A stretch of DNA of 64,000 nt from Mya arenaria. Lineage: Eukaryota; Mollusca; Bivalvia; Myida; Myidae. Positions 11,301 through 24,145 of this stretch are shown here, one piece after another; position 1 is the first letter of the stretch, and every line of letters begins with the position of its first letter. A program made the position numbers and the translations under genes. The DNA is taken from positions 70,448,046 to 70,512,045 of the forward strand of contig NC_069125.1 of the NCBI RefSeq assembly GCF_026914265.1. The letters are read 5' to 3'. The notes below the pieces were generated by a model, which saw only the letters and a program-made list of their open reading frames with translations, had not been told where the DNA came from and did no database searches.

Positions 11301-14300
11301 ACCTACAAACACAAAAATAATTGAAGCCATATCTGTTATTGGACTGCTGATGGTTAACAATTAACAGTGAGTGAAAATAACGTAAAGATATAAGAATTAA
11401 ATTCCTATTCATTAGCATAATAGTAAACTTATATCTGCTCTTATACATTTAGTAGTAAAGGTAAATATTGACAATTAATGAACATTGTTGGCAAAGCCTA
11501 CCATGCAGTTGCCAATTTTAGATGCTTATCACCTTAAGAAAATTACTATGAGAAGGTAACCCTGGTGGGGATAAAACCCACAATCTCTTGGGTGAGTGGC
11601 AGACGCCTTCACCAAAAAACACAACATCCCAACATTTCCTTTATTATTTATATGTAAATTGTTTCTACCTACTTGGAATGTAATAAGTTTTGGCCCCGTT
11701 TGGAGACATTTGACAAAGATGTTTTTGGCCGTCTCTGCTGCAGGTTCGAGTGAGCCAAGGTCAATGTAGGCCAGCCGCCCAACCACATGGCCATCAAACT
11801 CTGGCAGGTCAACACTCAGGTGGGCTGTGAACATATCATTTAGCAATGTTTCAACTTACAGAAACCCACCAAATATATATACATATATATACATATCTGC
11901 AATTAATATCACAATATTTCAAATACATTCCTGAAGTCTTAAATAAAAAAAAAAAAACATAACTTATTTTGTTGATTTTCACTTCTAAAAATCGATAACA
12001 ACACGTGCAACCATTTTTCTGGCCAGTCAGAGCAATTCAAAACAGAAAACTATCCTACTACTTACTGGCCCTATCAAAGTCATCCCTCTCAGGAACTGTG
12101 ACACACAGACTGCAAACAACAATACTGTTAGTAAAACAATGAAATGTTGACTTTTGCTTGTATAATGGTTCAGGCAAAATTGTTGTCGCGAAATGATTAT
12201 ATGATTATTAAAATGACATTCTCGAGTCTGAAATATCAGTTATAGAGAATTGAAAATCACCAAAGTTTTTCATAATGTATTGATACCTTTGAACATGTCC
12301 GCTACCACAGAGTTTATATGTCTGTACCGAAACAACCAGATTTTCCATTGTTTGTTCAGATAGATATTTGAGTTTTTCTATATGAGACTATCAATTGGTC
12401 AGTTGCCTTTCCCTCTCTCTTTATTTGTTCAAATGATCAATTCCATGTAAGCAACCATTAACAACCATTAACATTCAACATTTTATGAACAACAAATGCA
12501 GGCTGTAACTAATCTAATGTGCTAACGACTTGTTTCAAGCATTAGTACAAGCTATTTGTATATACCTGACATTGGTGATGGCGGTGTCTTCACGGTTATG
12601 GACGACCACACGGATCTGGTAAAACTCGTTCTGCAGACTCGGAGCCTCGTGCTGGAGACAGATGTCCAAGTGCGCTGGTCTTGATACTATCCTGAATACA
12701 GACATTGACACATGCAAAACATATTTTAAATACTACTACATTTATAAAAATTTATGAAACTGAAAATTGCTCTTATTTACGTGTTCTCCAATCCACATGA
12801 AAGGCTGTATAAATTCTTCTCAATGTTCAAAAATGTACCGGTAGTGAATAGAAGTTCTCTTTAAAAAAAAAATCTGCAAAACTATTTTTTTTTTAAAACT
12901 TAATTCAAATAAAATAACGTTTTTTTTTAATATACTGTAGTTAGATAATCCAAATTGAATTTCTGCCAGTGCTAGTGTAGTGAGATGTTAATAAAATGTC
13001 TTATAATAATAATTTTTTTTTAAAGACAGCTGCACAGCAAGAGTTACTTTGTGACACTGTCTGTGTCGATCTGGTCCCAGTCTATAGTGTGTAAGCGGAG
13101 TTTCCTGGGCAGGAGTGTGAGGGCAGTCTGTATAGGGGGTAGGGCATCCCCTCCGGCCCCCACCCATGTCATAACACCACAACGAGCGGTCTCAGAACCC
13201 AAAACCACACATACACCAGTAATCTGAAATCACCAATGGCATTAATTTATCAAACATTACACCACAAATCATGAATAAATTTAATATAATTTTTCCGCCT
13301 TAATGTGCAGTTTTGGCAATTCCTGTAGGCAAACAGGATTAGTACTTTGACAGTTGAGAATTTCACCTCATTTTGGAAGTTACATATCAAGCGCCTGGTG
13401 AATATCAATCAGGTGCTTGAAACATCTTAGCAGATAACCACACATTTCATCAGGTTAGGATTTTTTGAAGTAAAAAACCCATAGTTTCCAAAATCAAATT
13501 TCACTTCCACTGGCAATCTTCAGCACACCCACAGTGAATGAGAAAAAAGAGAAAGTGCCAGCTGCTCGGGGTTTGTTTTACTCGAAGGGAACACTATCTG
13601 AATGCTTATGAATGCATGTAAAATTTAAAGATGTACTGAAATGAAAAGTAGTAATAAGTTTCCTACACTGACCTCAAGCTGACTGCCCACGTCCTCCTGT
13701 ACGGGGAGGAAGGAGAACGAGTAACGTCGTGTGGTGCCAGGGACCAGGTACAAGTTCCCCTCCCGACTCTCACCCTCTGATGCCGCAGAGATACCATGAC
13801 CATCGATCACCTCCAGGTACTGGTTGTACATCTAGAACAGGGGGATGCAACACATGAAGGAGTCTCAGTCAAACTGTCATTGTTGGTGTAAAAAGATAAT
13901 AAAGCTATTTGCTAAGCATTTTTAGTGTAGGTGAAATGGAATGTATATAATAATTATCCAGCTTCATATATGTAATGCTTTAATGTGAAAACTTGCTGAT
14001 ATTCAAGTAAGTGTGCAAAACTAAACTCAAGGTATAACAGAAGCTGTCACACTTGATTATGCGGCTTTGAGATATAAAACTGAATAGCATGCATTATTAA
14101 TGAAATATGTGGATGTGAAAAATAGGGGCCATAAGTTGTGTTGAGGATCATTTAGAGCTAACTATAATCATTATTGCCCTGAAAACTAAGGAGAAGTATT
14201 ATGTTAATTGCAGAAGCATTTTTTTATCTATGACCAAACATCCTAAAATGCAGAAAACCCCCCCAAACCTCCTCAGTCTTATAGGGGCCATTATTCATAT

Positions 14301-17300
14301 TGAGGATCATATAGAGTTGTCTACTATATTTTCTGATGTCTTTTAACACTTGCATAAATAATCAAGTCAAATTCCTTACTTGCCAAAAGTTAAAACAGGA
14401 GCCATAACTTGATTAGGAGCAAATAGAGTTGTCTTACTGGCCCTAAGCACGAATTGAAGTATTATGTGTATAGTATGAACAATTTTGTGATGTGACCCAA
14501 AATCCTTGCTAAAAAACTTAAACCAAACTCTCTAAGTCCATCAAGGGTCGGTGATCATTTAAAGTTTAAAAATTATCTTAAATGCCTAATGGCATACTAA
14601 AATAAATTATTTACATAAATGATTTTTAAATTAGATCAAAAGAACATGAAGAAAAACATAACCATGTTTTTTAAAACAATCAGAGGTCATAATTTGAATT
14701 GAGTATCAGGCACCGATATAGATGCCAGCACAAGTAGAAAAGCCCTCCTTATACTTTAAATAGTCAAGCTAAAAAGCCAGAATGGTCTTAAAACATTAAT
14801 ACAATTTTAATTGAGATAAAAAAACAAATAATCAAAAACTTAAATAATAATGAAAATATGAAGTGAACTTGTCAGATAAAGCAAAAACAAATGTGCACAC
14901 TTACATATTGATTTGACATTAAAATAGAGAGTCATAGAGAATACATCATAGCTTTTGCTTTTCTGTGTGTTTTTTTCCCGACCAAAAAATAAAATTCCAG
15001 AAATGTAATTTTATTTTTATGTTTATTTCCTCCTCCTCCGACACTTCACAACTCTGGCCGCTCATAAAACATATAATTAAAAAAAAAGGCCTAAATGAAC
15101 ATAGAGTTAAGTTACATTTATTTCACAAGAAAGCACTTTTATATACCGACATGAAAAGCTTCCATAGCTACGTACCGGGTTGTTGAGCGAGACGCTGACT
15201 TTGGAAAACCTGACAGGAAAGGGGCAGCGAACTCTGATGTAGACCTCAAGCCCCACCTCCTCATCCGCGGCCACTGTCAACGACGTGAACCTTGCCTTAC
15301 ACTCAACTGGAAGCAGACACATTTGAATCATGCAACATTTATGTTATGTGGTGCTGAAAGTCTCTCTTAGTCTCTCTTTATCAATACAAAAATGTTTAAT
15401 TTGTTTTCATGTTAAGCACACTTGAAGGCCTCAACTATGATTAATATGAAACAATAGTGTCAAAAAGATTTTAATGAAAAAAGAATGATGGTCATTCATT
15501 TAAACCTCATAATAACTACCAGTCTATAAATGATATAATACAACACTGACTGGTGGTTTTGTGAACTTTTGTTTCTTGAAATTAGTTTTTATATCTCCCC
15601 AGATGGGGAGTGGGCCGATCCCGGAGGTACTGCAATACCGGGCCAACCCGTGACGAGAGCGGAGCAAGCCCCTGACTTCTCATCTGTGTTCAAAAATCAG
15701 TTTAATATCGAAGTCCCCCAATGGGGGACGTATCAGATATTAAGCTGATAAGAACAGATACTACACTTTGATCTTAGCCAAAAGGCCGAGAAGCGATACC
15801 TGCTTTTTGTTTTCTCTCATATTTATAGCTCTAGACTGAATCTAAAGCTTGGTGCATTCACCATGAATAACTAATTAGCTTGCTGCTTTTGCTAAAAAAC
15901 GTGATTACAAAAGTATAACAGCTTCACTTCATGTTGAATTTTATTTGATTAAAAAGAGCTTGATTTCTTACTAGGGTTGAAGATAAAATATACCCATATA
16001 TATTGTCAGAAACTAATTTAAATCAAAATAAAGTTTTAAATTTAAATTTATTTGAAGACATAGCTCTGACAAGCTCTAGGCTAAAAATAGAGCTGTAGGA
16101 CTAGCAGTGCGTGAAGAAAAAAGATTACCGTGATCAAGTAGCGTGAGAAATTGTACAGTAGTTGTCATACTTTCAGTATCAGATAACAAAGAGAAAATCA
16201 ATACTGACTGAAAATGTTGAATTCAACCTCAAATATTTGAAAAACAATTACATTTTTATATCAACTATTGTATTTCTTGCTATTTAAAAGAAGATCTGAA
16301 AAATATAATATTAATAATTTGATAAGGTAACTTGTGATCAAGCCAGTGTATTCATAAATTTGTTTACATTGTGTGTAAACATTAGATCAAAGGATAAATA
16401 AATATAAAAATATAAGTTAACTGATTTTAGTGTTTACATATTTGTAACATTTGACCTTATTTCAAATAAATTGGATTGATCTTGTAATTTTATACTTGCA
16501 TACATTAAGAAACAGCTTTTGTAAATATTTGTTCCAATATTGTACCTATTTAAAACTATATGCTTTTATTTCCAGGTTACCAGCTTTTTGTTATGTTTTG
16601 ATATGTTATGTATATTTGTTATTCATGTCGGAAAATAGGTCATTGAGCTAATGTTTCTTGTAAACATATACCCAACTTTAAATAAAGATTTTTGTATTTT
16701 CAAGTGAGCAGTAACAATTTCAAAATTTACACCTAAGAGAAGTTAGCTATTCGAAATAGCTCCAGCTGTACCTACATGCAGTTCAAGAACTGACTGACAG
16801 AAACATCTAAGGGCTTAAATACATGTACATGTAGATACAACTTCAGGAATAATACTCAAATACAACAAACATGAAGCTTGCTCAGCTTGAGGTATATTGT
16901 ATGCATTTTTTAATGCATCCAAACAAAGATATGAATTAGTATGCAATCTTGTACAAGTATAGATACACCTACAAAGGAGTACATCTACCTTCTTCCATCC
17001 TTGTTAAATAAATATGAAGGTCATGCATTATCGCAAGACTGACAATCACCACAGGGGTTTACATACCACATGGCACAATGTTCTGCATCTCCACATTAAA
17101 CACAAAGGGTTCCGATGTGGGGGTCCACAGGGAGCGGGCCTTCTCCACACACCCACTGTCCAGCCCAGGCTCTGCATCAGGAGCATCATTCTGCCAAGAG
17201 GAAAACATATCTGTATGATACTCATTCATTTGAGCATGATTGTGAAAACAGTAAAAATCATATCCAGTAGCTTATGAGAGGCCATGAGACATTAACTCTG

Positions 17301-17573
17301 CATAGGATCTTGAGTGAGAGGTTGACACCTCTTCCAGTATGCTAACACACTCAAAAATTGGTATATTTTTTATGTCAGATGAAAGATTTTTCCTAAATTG
17401 TATGTTTGCATATTTTTAAGATTGTCAAACTGAAAGAGATAAATATTACTTTTGTTCAAAATTTAATTACTTTCCTGGTACAACAGATATTTAAAAAAAA
17501 ATTCAACTTACAGACATGACACGCAGAAGGTTCATTTGTATTCGTGTTTTCTCTTCCACAGAACATGTAGTAT
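8319..17573 (-). CDS. TRAPPC11: TRAPPC11 exons 14-28 (C-terminal gryzun-type region, residues 520-1119)
   Basis: Exons: 17512-17573, 17067-17190, 15176-15306, 13673-13831, 13048-13223, 12566-12691, 12066-12109, 11673-11824, 11177-11302, 10691-10798, 10536-10584, 10129-10234, 9591-9828, 8657-8824, 8319-8351. For exon 14 the acceptor nearest the donor (ending at 17574) is used, because the upstream alternative AG introduces an in-frame stop. The C-terminal part is a beta-rich gryzun/trafficking region; HWKR (end of exon 25) and FMFSGNKQ (end of exon 26) align with the human tail. Exon 28 adds only ten residues. Confidence 0.88.
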
Positions 17574-20500
17574 CTAATCTAAGGTTAAGGAGTCACACCA
17601 GTACTGGCAAGTTTGTTTTAATATCATGGCTTATTTTATATCCATTAATTGAAAACATGAATTTCTACACAGTAAATAAAAAAAAATAATTATGAAACAA
17701 AAGCACAAAAGCTATTACTAATTATCATCTCTGAATAAAACGGAGCTCAAAATGCCTTGCTAAACTATTAGCATGTGCTGACTATGCATGAGGAAAGATA
17801 CAAGGTCCAATGAGCTCAACACAGTTGACAACGTAGTCCTGCAGGCGGCCAGTCAGGTAGGCACACTTGAGGGCTGTGGTAAGAATGGAGGTAAGCAGGG
17901 ACCACCAGCGTTCTCCACGGTACTCCCATGTCACCTTGCTCAACAACCTTGGGAGGTGATTATACATCATTAGAATTTACACAACAAATATGCATATGAC
18001 TTTGAGTGAAATAATATTCTATCAAAATTATTTAAGTGTTAAAGTAACGAAAATAAATAATACTCTAAAATTTATGTGTCTAATTAAGGGATGAATTTCA
18101 GACAATTGTAGACAAATGCCAAGAAGCCCAGAAGAACTTTTTGTAATGTTTGATTAATTTAGGTATATATATAAAAACATAATTTATCACCATCATGACT
18201 GCTCTGACAGTCAAAAGTAATCAGAGTGAATCTGTATGATTCTAAAAGCTAGGTCAAAACTATGAAAAGAATGCTGGTCGATTTTACATGTCAGATACAT
18301 ACATTAGGGCTCTCTGGTAGTCCTTGGCATGGAAATATTCTTCTCCCATCTGCACCACTGTAAACAGAAGCATATCCTTCCAGAAAAATGTACAGGATAA
18401 TTTGTATATGTTTATATTCACTTACACAAAGACCAATACAGTAAACCCCAAATGACAGTAACTACACGACAATGTTTCCAATACTCACTGAGGAATCGTT
18501 TCATCCGTAAGGACTTATACTTCTTAAACTGAGCCACAGCACTGTTTAACAGGGGAATGATCAGCCACTGGAATAAAGAATTGTGCAATTTTGAAAAAAA
18601 TAGTTGCCAGTAGTAAGTTACAACCCTATTTTCATCAAATATGTATATTAGTAAGGGAATAAAAAAAAATGATTGAAACATATCAAGGCCAAAAAAAGTC
18701 CTTCCACTAACATCTCCAAACAAAATAAGGTCAGTTGGTAGGCATTACTTTTTTTGGGCCATTTTCTTTTTTTGAAAACTGGGATTCTGTAACAGAACTA
18801 TTTCAGTGTATATCATTATTGCAGAAAGTTTTAAACACAAAATCGTCAAATTTCAACATTTTCAGGAACTAACGAAAAAAAATCCACACTTCGTCAAAAA
18901 ATGTGTAGCATTGGGAAGAAAAAATTTGGAAGGTCGGTTTAGTGGAAACAAACACATATTATTTTATGCCTAATCATCAGTGTGTGTATACCACATGATA
19001 AATTACGTCATATATGCTTCGTCGGAAGGCAACATTTTGCTTAAAATGAAGACTTCAATCAAAGATAACTTTTCTTTTACATCACCGTTTTAAATAAAAG
19101 AAAAGGCAGTCTAAGCCGCTTAAAGAGCCCCGCATTTGTTTTATTACCGAAATTTGATAAATTCATTAGTTTCATCAAACACTTCGACAAACCTGTTTCC
19201 AAAATAATGTTTTGACAGTGCTTCGTCAGACGGCCGTATTGTGGAAAGGTTTTAAAAAACTAAACTCTCAATCAATCTCTGGTAAAAGACCGAAAACAGG
19301 GCTCCGTAAGCAGCGTAAATGTTTCATTTTAAATGGTGAAGAAATAGTAAAATTATCTTTGTTTAAAGTATAAACATACTACACATTAAAATATTGCCTT
19401 CCGATGTAGCATTTATGATGCAATTTATCACGTGGTATACACACATTGATCATGTTCATGCAGATCATCATGAAAATAGGCAGTTTGGTGTCAGTTGAAT
19501 CAAACATATTTGATTGGTTTTGTGTCCTACAAAAATCGACAAAGTACAAAGAGAGGGGTTCAACACATACAGAGTGATCCTCCTTAAGTTCCTGGGCCTG
19601 GAGGGCTGCAATCCCTTCCTTCTCTCTTTGCTGGTCAGGGGGGTCAATACCTGAAAAACCCCAATAACTTATCAAACAAAGTTTATGATATGATAAGTAT
19701 AATTTTGAGAGACAATGACCATATAAATATAATACATAAGCTTTTAAGAGCTTTGTAGACTAATGAATTGAAATATAGGGCCAAATAAAAACAAATTCCT
19801 CAGCAAGCTACTCACTCTGGTGTCCCTGCCTCCAGGGTCGCTGGCCATAGAAGTCCAGATTAGCAAGACTTTCCAGCGGGTCTGGGCTCAATGGTGAAGT
19901 AAGAGCCTGGAACACAGGGAGGGGTGAAATCGAATACTTAGTTACAGTGACTCAATACTTTAATTTAAGTATGGCATGTACACAAAGTAAACATCATAAA
20001 AAGTGTGCACATGAATTTGATTTTTTTTTATATAATTCCTACCACGAGCACAATTTATGTCTATTCCTTTTATCCTGGGGCAATCTCATTTGCCTTTTAC
20101 TACAAATAACAATGTGGCCAGGACTTACCTTGCAAGTTCCTCGGGCGAGATGTTTGCGTGCGATGGCGTGGTTGGCAGCCTGCTGGTAGTAGAAGCCCGG
20201 ATGTTGGGTCTGGATGGCTGTGAGCCCAAGTTTGATTGCTTCATCAAACAGGTCACCAAACACCTGGAACCTGACAACACACAGAAATCATTCTGACAGT
20301 ACAGAACACGGCAACAATTACCCCAGTATTTATTTAAATGTACTACTGTTCTCGCATTATGATAAACCGACAGGAAAGTGAATCACTGAAACCCTCAATT
20401 ACAAGCCTTTATTTAAGTTATTGATAGAAAACAGTTTGATAAAGAAATCAAAACATAACCTTAATAATTATGAATTATTTCTAAAATTTCCTTAGTGCAA

Positions 20501-23377
20501 TTGAGTGCTATAAATAACTATGCTAAATACATTTTTTGAAATAGTTGATTGTAAAGTAAACAAAATTGACAAGTCTGAGATTTAATGTGAACCTGAAAAG
20601 TTCAAACAAATGTGTTCAGCACATACTGTTTAGACATCCATGCACTGTGTTCAAATGCTAGGTCTGCAATTCCAACCCTGGATTTGAAGAAGTCAATATG
20701 CTTCCTGAACTGAGCAATACCATCAAGTGGTGCATTGTGTTGGAATGACAGCCTGCATATCTGAAAATATAACAGCTCGGCTAGCAAACTCAGTATTCAT
20801 AATCTAGAATAAAGAATCAATAAGTGTTTTTTATCAGAACAAAATGCAACACATAGTTTGTGAATATCATGGAAGTTTCACATCTGATAATTGTTCATTT
20901 ACTGTTTTGCATTTTTTGTACTAAAACTGTGAAATGTGAAAGAAATTAAGATTCCAGTTTGATTGCAATCCAGTATGCTCAATCATCAAGTATACATTGC
21001 AGAATAAACATGTTCAATGTCACAAAGTATCATTATTAACCATAAATAATGCCAAATTTTAAGGATTCTGGGTAAGGGGGTGTGCATCCAAAGTCTGCAA
21101 ACTCTGCATAAACTTTACTCCCTAAAAGGCCGTTGATTTATACTGCATACCGAAAAAGGTGTTTTCTTTTTTAAAATACTCTGCTACTACTTACCTACAA
21201 AAACTATGCTATGGCTATGAAGATTTTCAACAATATGCCAAAATACCTTATAGTTGATGTATCCAGCAATGTTTTTGTTCTCCAAGATGTTGGTGTCATG
21301 CATTCTCAACTCCAGGACATGACCATACGCCTGCTTGTAGTGCCTACAATTGCCACGCTTTTATTTACGACATCAGGTCAATTTAGTTCAAAGCCGTAAA
21401 ACTGAGATTCTAAATTGTTCACATAATTATATACTCTGATATTGTAATTGGATTTAACTTTTAGAATGGGCTATGGTTGAGTGATGTCTTACTTTATTGC
21501 CGTGTGTGTGTCTTGCTTCAGTTCATTGAAGAAGGCAATCTTAAACTGGTGTCGAACAAACAGCAACTGCAATGTAAAATCAAGGTACAAGACTTGATAC
21601 TATAAATACAAATTTCCTTACTTGATATTGGCTATAATCACCAAATAACATGCTTGAAGAACAACTTTGAAAGTTGCTACCTGCCGTCACTGACAGATAG
21701 CACAACCAAGACTTTCTATACTCAAACATGTTTCCCAAGGTAAACTATGCTAGCCTACCTGGTGTGTGGTCCTGTTGAGGAAGTCCTTGTGGGATTTCAC
21801 CTTGCGTGACTCACCATGGTAGTATGCCTGTGACAGCTCATAGAAGGCATTCTCCAGTCTGTGACACAATACAAGGTGCAGCCCATTATTAATTTTAGCA
21901 GCAGAAAAAAACACAAATTATAGGAAAATATTTACAATTGGTTATATACAAACATATATTCATCAATGACTTGCTCATACTTTTGTTTAAAAGTCTCATA
22001 GCCTCTACTTTTTATGTTCACATTGTTACCACAATTTTATGTAGCTATTTGTATATATGTATATGTACATTTTATTACATTTAAACTTATACAGTTGAGT
22101 AATACAATCTACTACCTGATGGTGTATCCAATGAGGTGGTCAGTCTGTGGAAGGACATATAGGTGTTTGGCAGAGAGCTCGCAGGAGCTACACAGGGCAG
22201 CAGCCCTCTCAGCAGCTACAACATCCTCCCCTGGGGGTAGTGGGGCAGCCTTCTGGATCAGCACCACACACACCTTTGTTCCACGACCCTGCAGGCTGTT
22301 TCTGAGATATAAAGAGCAAAAGGATATGACAAACAAAAAAATGTATGATTGTGTATTATATTTTTTTATTATATTCTGAGTATCAGAGGTTAGTTATAAT
22401 AACTAATAACAACATGTCTTTTTTTCTGTTTAATAATTTATGACTGGGTAAGAAAAGCAATAGCCAACTGTAACTGCATTTATAAATAAACCAACCACAC
22501 TCATAGTATCATTTATAACAAAAACAATAAAGCTACAAAGTATTTAACCATTCATCTGACAAATATCAAAATCTGTAAAACAGAAAAAAAGTTATACACA
22601 ATCATGTGCATTATTATTTGCCATCATATATCTGTCTGAATACCTGACAATCTCTACCCTGGTGGCACACTCCATTTGTTTTTCCTTCCACATGCCTTCG
22701 TCCCAATCAAGATCGTAGAAGACAACAACTACAGCCGGCACTTGGCCAAGGTGCTTCTTCATCCAACCACTCTTCAGAATGCCCTTTGGAATGTACCATT
22801 CATAGGACTGCCGCTGAAATAATCACAGAGCAAAGACTAGCATTCAGCTTATAAAGCTAATCAGTGATTGAAACATTTCAATGTACAATTGAGTACAATA
22901 AGTACAATCTTTATTAGATGCATTTTTTTGTACTTTGTTTGTAGTCAACATTATTTTTAGGTATTTAATTTTTTTAGACAAATCATTCCAGCAAAAGGGC
23001 TTTTTAGGCACAGTCTATTATATAAACCTTTGAACAACAATTTAAGTCGAGATGGAGTCACGGCGGGGTCAAGCCATAATGCAGCCAATGGGCATGGGCA
23101 GACCTTGATAAACTCAAACAAACTAAACCTTTGAACTTTTTCCTTTATATTCTTATGCATCTTGACTCAATACCTTGTTAGTCCTACACTTCGGGTATTC
23201 ATGGTCTCCCATGACCACTTGGAATTGTAACGGGACCCTATCTGGGCGCCGGTTGTTGCAGAATGAGTCCCAGATTGACTTGTGAACAGCATTGTATGTC
23301 ACATCCAGACCAGTCAGGAAAATAAGCCCAGTTGGACGGCAAACAAGTTCTTCTGGCAGACTACTTGCCCAAGACAT
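8319..23377 (-). CDS. TRAPPC11: Trafficking protein particle complex subunit 11 (foie gras), complete, 28 coding exons
   Basis: TRAPPC11 belongs to the metazoan TRAPP III tethering complex acting in ER-to-Golgi and autophagy-linked traffic. I joined 28 exons whose phases all agree, giving 1,119 residues (human is about 1,130). Collinear matches to the family include [12 protein letters not shown] at residues 22-33, then [38 protein letters not shown] and [21 protein letters not shown]. They continue with [45 protein letters not shown] and [11 protein letters not shown], ending in SHIFIK and a short basic tail. The start ATG at 23377 matches the family N terminus; the stop is at 8319. All introns are GT-AG in this model. 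Exon 25 uses a weak donor (AAAAG then GTCACA). Intron 15 hosts a U2 snRNA gene. Exon coordinates are given in the three segment entries. Confidence 0.95.
14124..14720. repeat. Degenerate tandem repeat in TRAPPC11 intron 16
   Basis: Three to four diverged units start near 14125, 14281, 14396 and 14686. Each reads roughly GGGGCCATAA, then TTGAGGATCA and a TAGAGTTGTCTTA-like block, at spacings of 115-290 bases. It has no coding capacity. The same wording is familiar to me from bivalve introns, but I cannot prove a family assignment here. Confidence 0.55.
15608..15797 (-). ncRNA. RNU2: U2 spliceosomal snRNA
   Basis: Read on the minus strand, the RNA begins ATCGCTTCTCGGCCTTTTGG. The branch-site-pairing segment GTGTAGTATCTG follows (near 15756-15767, in text AAAGTGTAGTA as in insects). 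Next come the stem IIa/IIb region, the Sm site ATTTTTG (near 15694), and stems III and IV ending GGCCCGGTATTGCAGTACC. At about 190 bases it is full length with no obvious lesion. The 3' end is followed by a perfect hairpin CTCCCC-ATCT-GGGGAG. U2 RNA pairs with the intron branch site and U6 in the spliceosome. It lies inside TRAPPC11 intron 15 on the host's own strand. Intact sequence plus a TATA-like box favours a real gene over a retro-pseudogene; no poly(A) tail or target duplication is visible. Confidence 0.93.
15821..15827 (-). promoter_or_regulatory. TATA-like box upstream of U2
   Basis: TATAAAT lies at about -24 to -30 from the first base of the U2 RNA on the minus strand. Many invertebrate snRNA genes combine a proximal sequence element near -55 with such a box. 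I cannot identify the proximal element, since its sequence in molluscs is not known to me. Function is inferred from position only. Confidence 0.35.
17802..21343 (-). CDS. TRAPPC11: TRAPPC11 exons 6-13 (foie gras domain, residues about 245-519)
   Basis: Exons: 21247-21343, 20627-20760, 20129-20270, 19816-19906, 19571-19650, 18489-18567, 18303-18357, 17802-17947. This is the helical foie gras domain of the family, with TPR-like helices; it is the best-conserved stretch, including [19 protein letters not shown] and [13 protein letters not shown]. The region between exons 9 and 11 is shorter and more variable than in vertebrates, as expected for a loop. Intron 10 contains one clear and one possible MITE. 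Confidence 0.9.
18703..18951. mobile_element. Possible short MITE in TRAPPC11 intron 10
   Basis: TTCCACTAAC near 18704 and its inverted counterpart GTTTAGTGGAA near 18938 enclose about 250 bases of non-coding AT-rich sequence. The inverted ends are only about 11 bases and imperfect, and no target duplication is clear, so chance or a different element boundary is possible. Confidence 0.3.
18978..19448. mobile_element. MITE with long terminal inverted repeats and ATCAT target duplication
   Basis: The left end begins CAGTGTGTGTATACCAC. The reverse complement of the right end begins CAATGTGTGTATACCAC. The arms match for roughly 60 bases through CGGAAGGCAA and ATTTT. The element is 471 bases and non-coding. 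It is flanked by ATCAT at 18973-18977 and 19449-19453, a plausible 5-base target duplication. A DNA-transposon derivative mobilised in trans is the simplest reading; the superfamily is not assigned. Confidence 0.75.
21493..23377 (-). CDS. TRAPPC11: TRAPPC11 exons 1-5 (N-terminal region, residues 1-244)
   Basis: Exons: 23174-23377, 22644-22813, 22116-22301, 21759-21858, 21493-21566. The segment precedes the foie gras domain and contains the invariant-looking GDHEYPKCR (residues 57-65, end of exon 1) and PLPPGEDV (exon 3). Exon 1 ends in phase 0 at AACAAG then GTATTG. Exon 4 carries the [15 protein letters not shown] segment. Every boundary was checked by eye for reading-frame continuity with the human protein recalled from memory. 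Confidence 0.9.
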
Positions 23378-24004
23378 TTTGCAGTCTCAGTACTTTGGAT
23401 TTCTGACAGTACTATTAGGTAATCTGCAAAATCTGAAAATTCAAAATATCAAACTTTGTGACAATGTTGGACTCAAGAAATACAATCGTAAACTTCAATT
23501 AATGGCCCTAGCCCAATCCACAACAAGTAAATTCAACAACTTGATATCACCCGCCAGAAAATGCAAAGTAGATAGCACTGAAATAATGTCTTGGTGAAAT
23601 ACTCCGATAGAAACATGCAATTCAGCTGCAGATTGATGGACTCTCATGAACATTTGATATAAGTTATGAGTTTGTTTGCAACTGTTTGAAATACAAGAAT
23701 ATCATATGTAGTGTAGCATTAAGATTTGACCTAGTACATTTGTAACTACTTAACTAGATTTTGGCTACTTTCATTTCAATATTCAAAACTGTTTTTGAGT
23801 TATGAGGTTTAAGTTTTAGCATTATGATTACGACACAGAGGTTATGACAATACCAGGACTATTAATGTTTGAAAAACAGACAGCTAAAATGTGTTTTGGA
23901 ATAAGTTTGGAGGGCTGAATATACTATTGTCATAGGTATGATTTAGTTTAAAAAACCTATGTCAGGCGAATTTTTACGATATCTGATTTTGCAACTCTCT
24001 CCCT

Positions 24005-24145
24005 GAAATGGGGACTAGACTAGACTAGCCTGTATGTCCGCCAACGAGTCTTTTGAAGAGTTTATGACTGTGGCAGACTCAAGACAGGGATACATAAGAA
24101 ATGTCAAAATGATAAAAAAGTATCCTTAAATGCTCATTATATTAA
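24005..24145 (-). repeat. Dispersed repeat, copy 2 (reverse orientation, internally deleted)
   Basis: The reverse complement of this segment matches both ends of the repeat at 4345-4935, including ACATTTCTTATGTATCCCTG and AAGACTCGTTGGC. The roughly 400 bases that separate them in copy 1 are absent here. The end carries a triplet of CTAGT units. Confidence 0.5.

Noticed and set aside
15608-15797. U2 retro-pseudogene reading
   Set aside because: No truncation, no A-rich tail, no flanking duplication, and a TATA-like box is well placed; kept as a gene though not proven.
17574-17580. Upstream acceptor for TRAPPC11 exon 14
   Set aside because: It adds an in-frame stop with exon 13; the next AG five bases on restores the frame.
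22014-22379. 121-residue plus-strand frame
   Set aside because: Antisense to TRAPPC11 exon 3.
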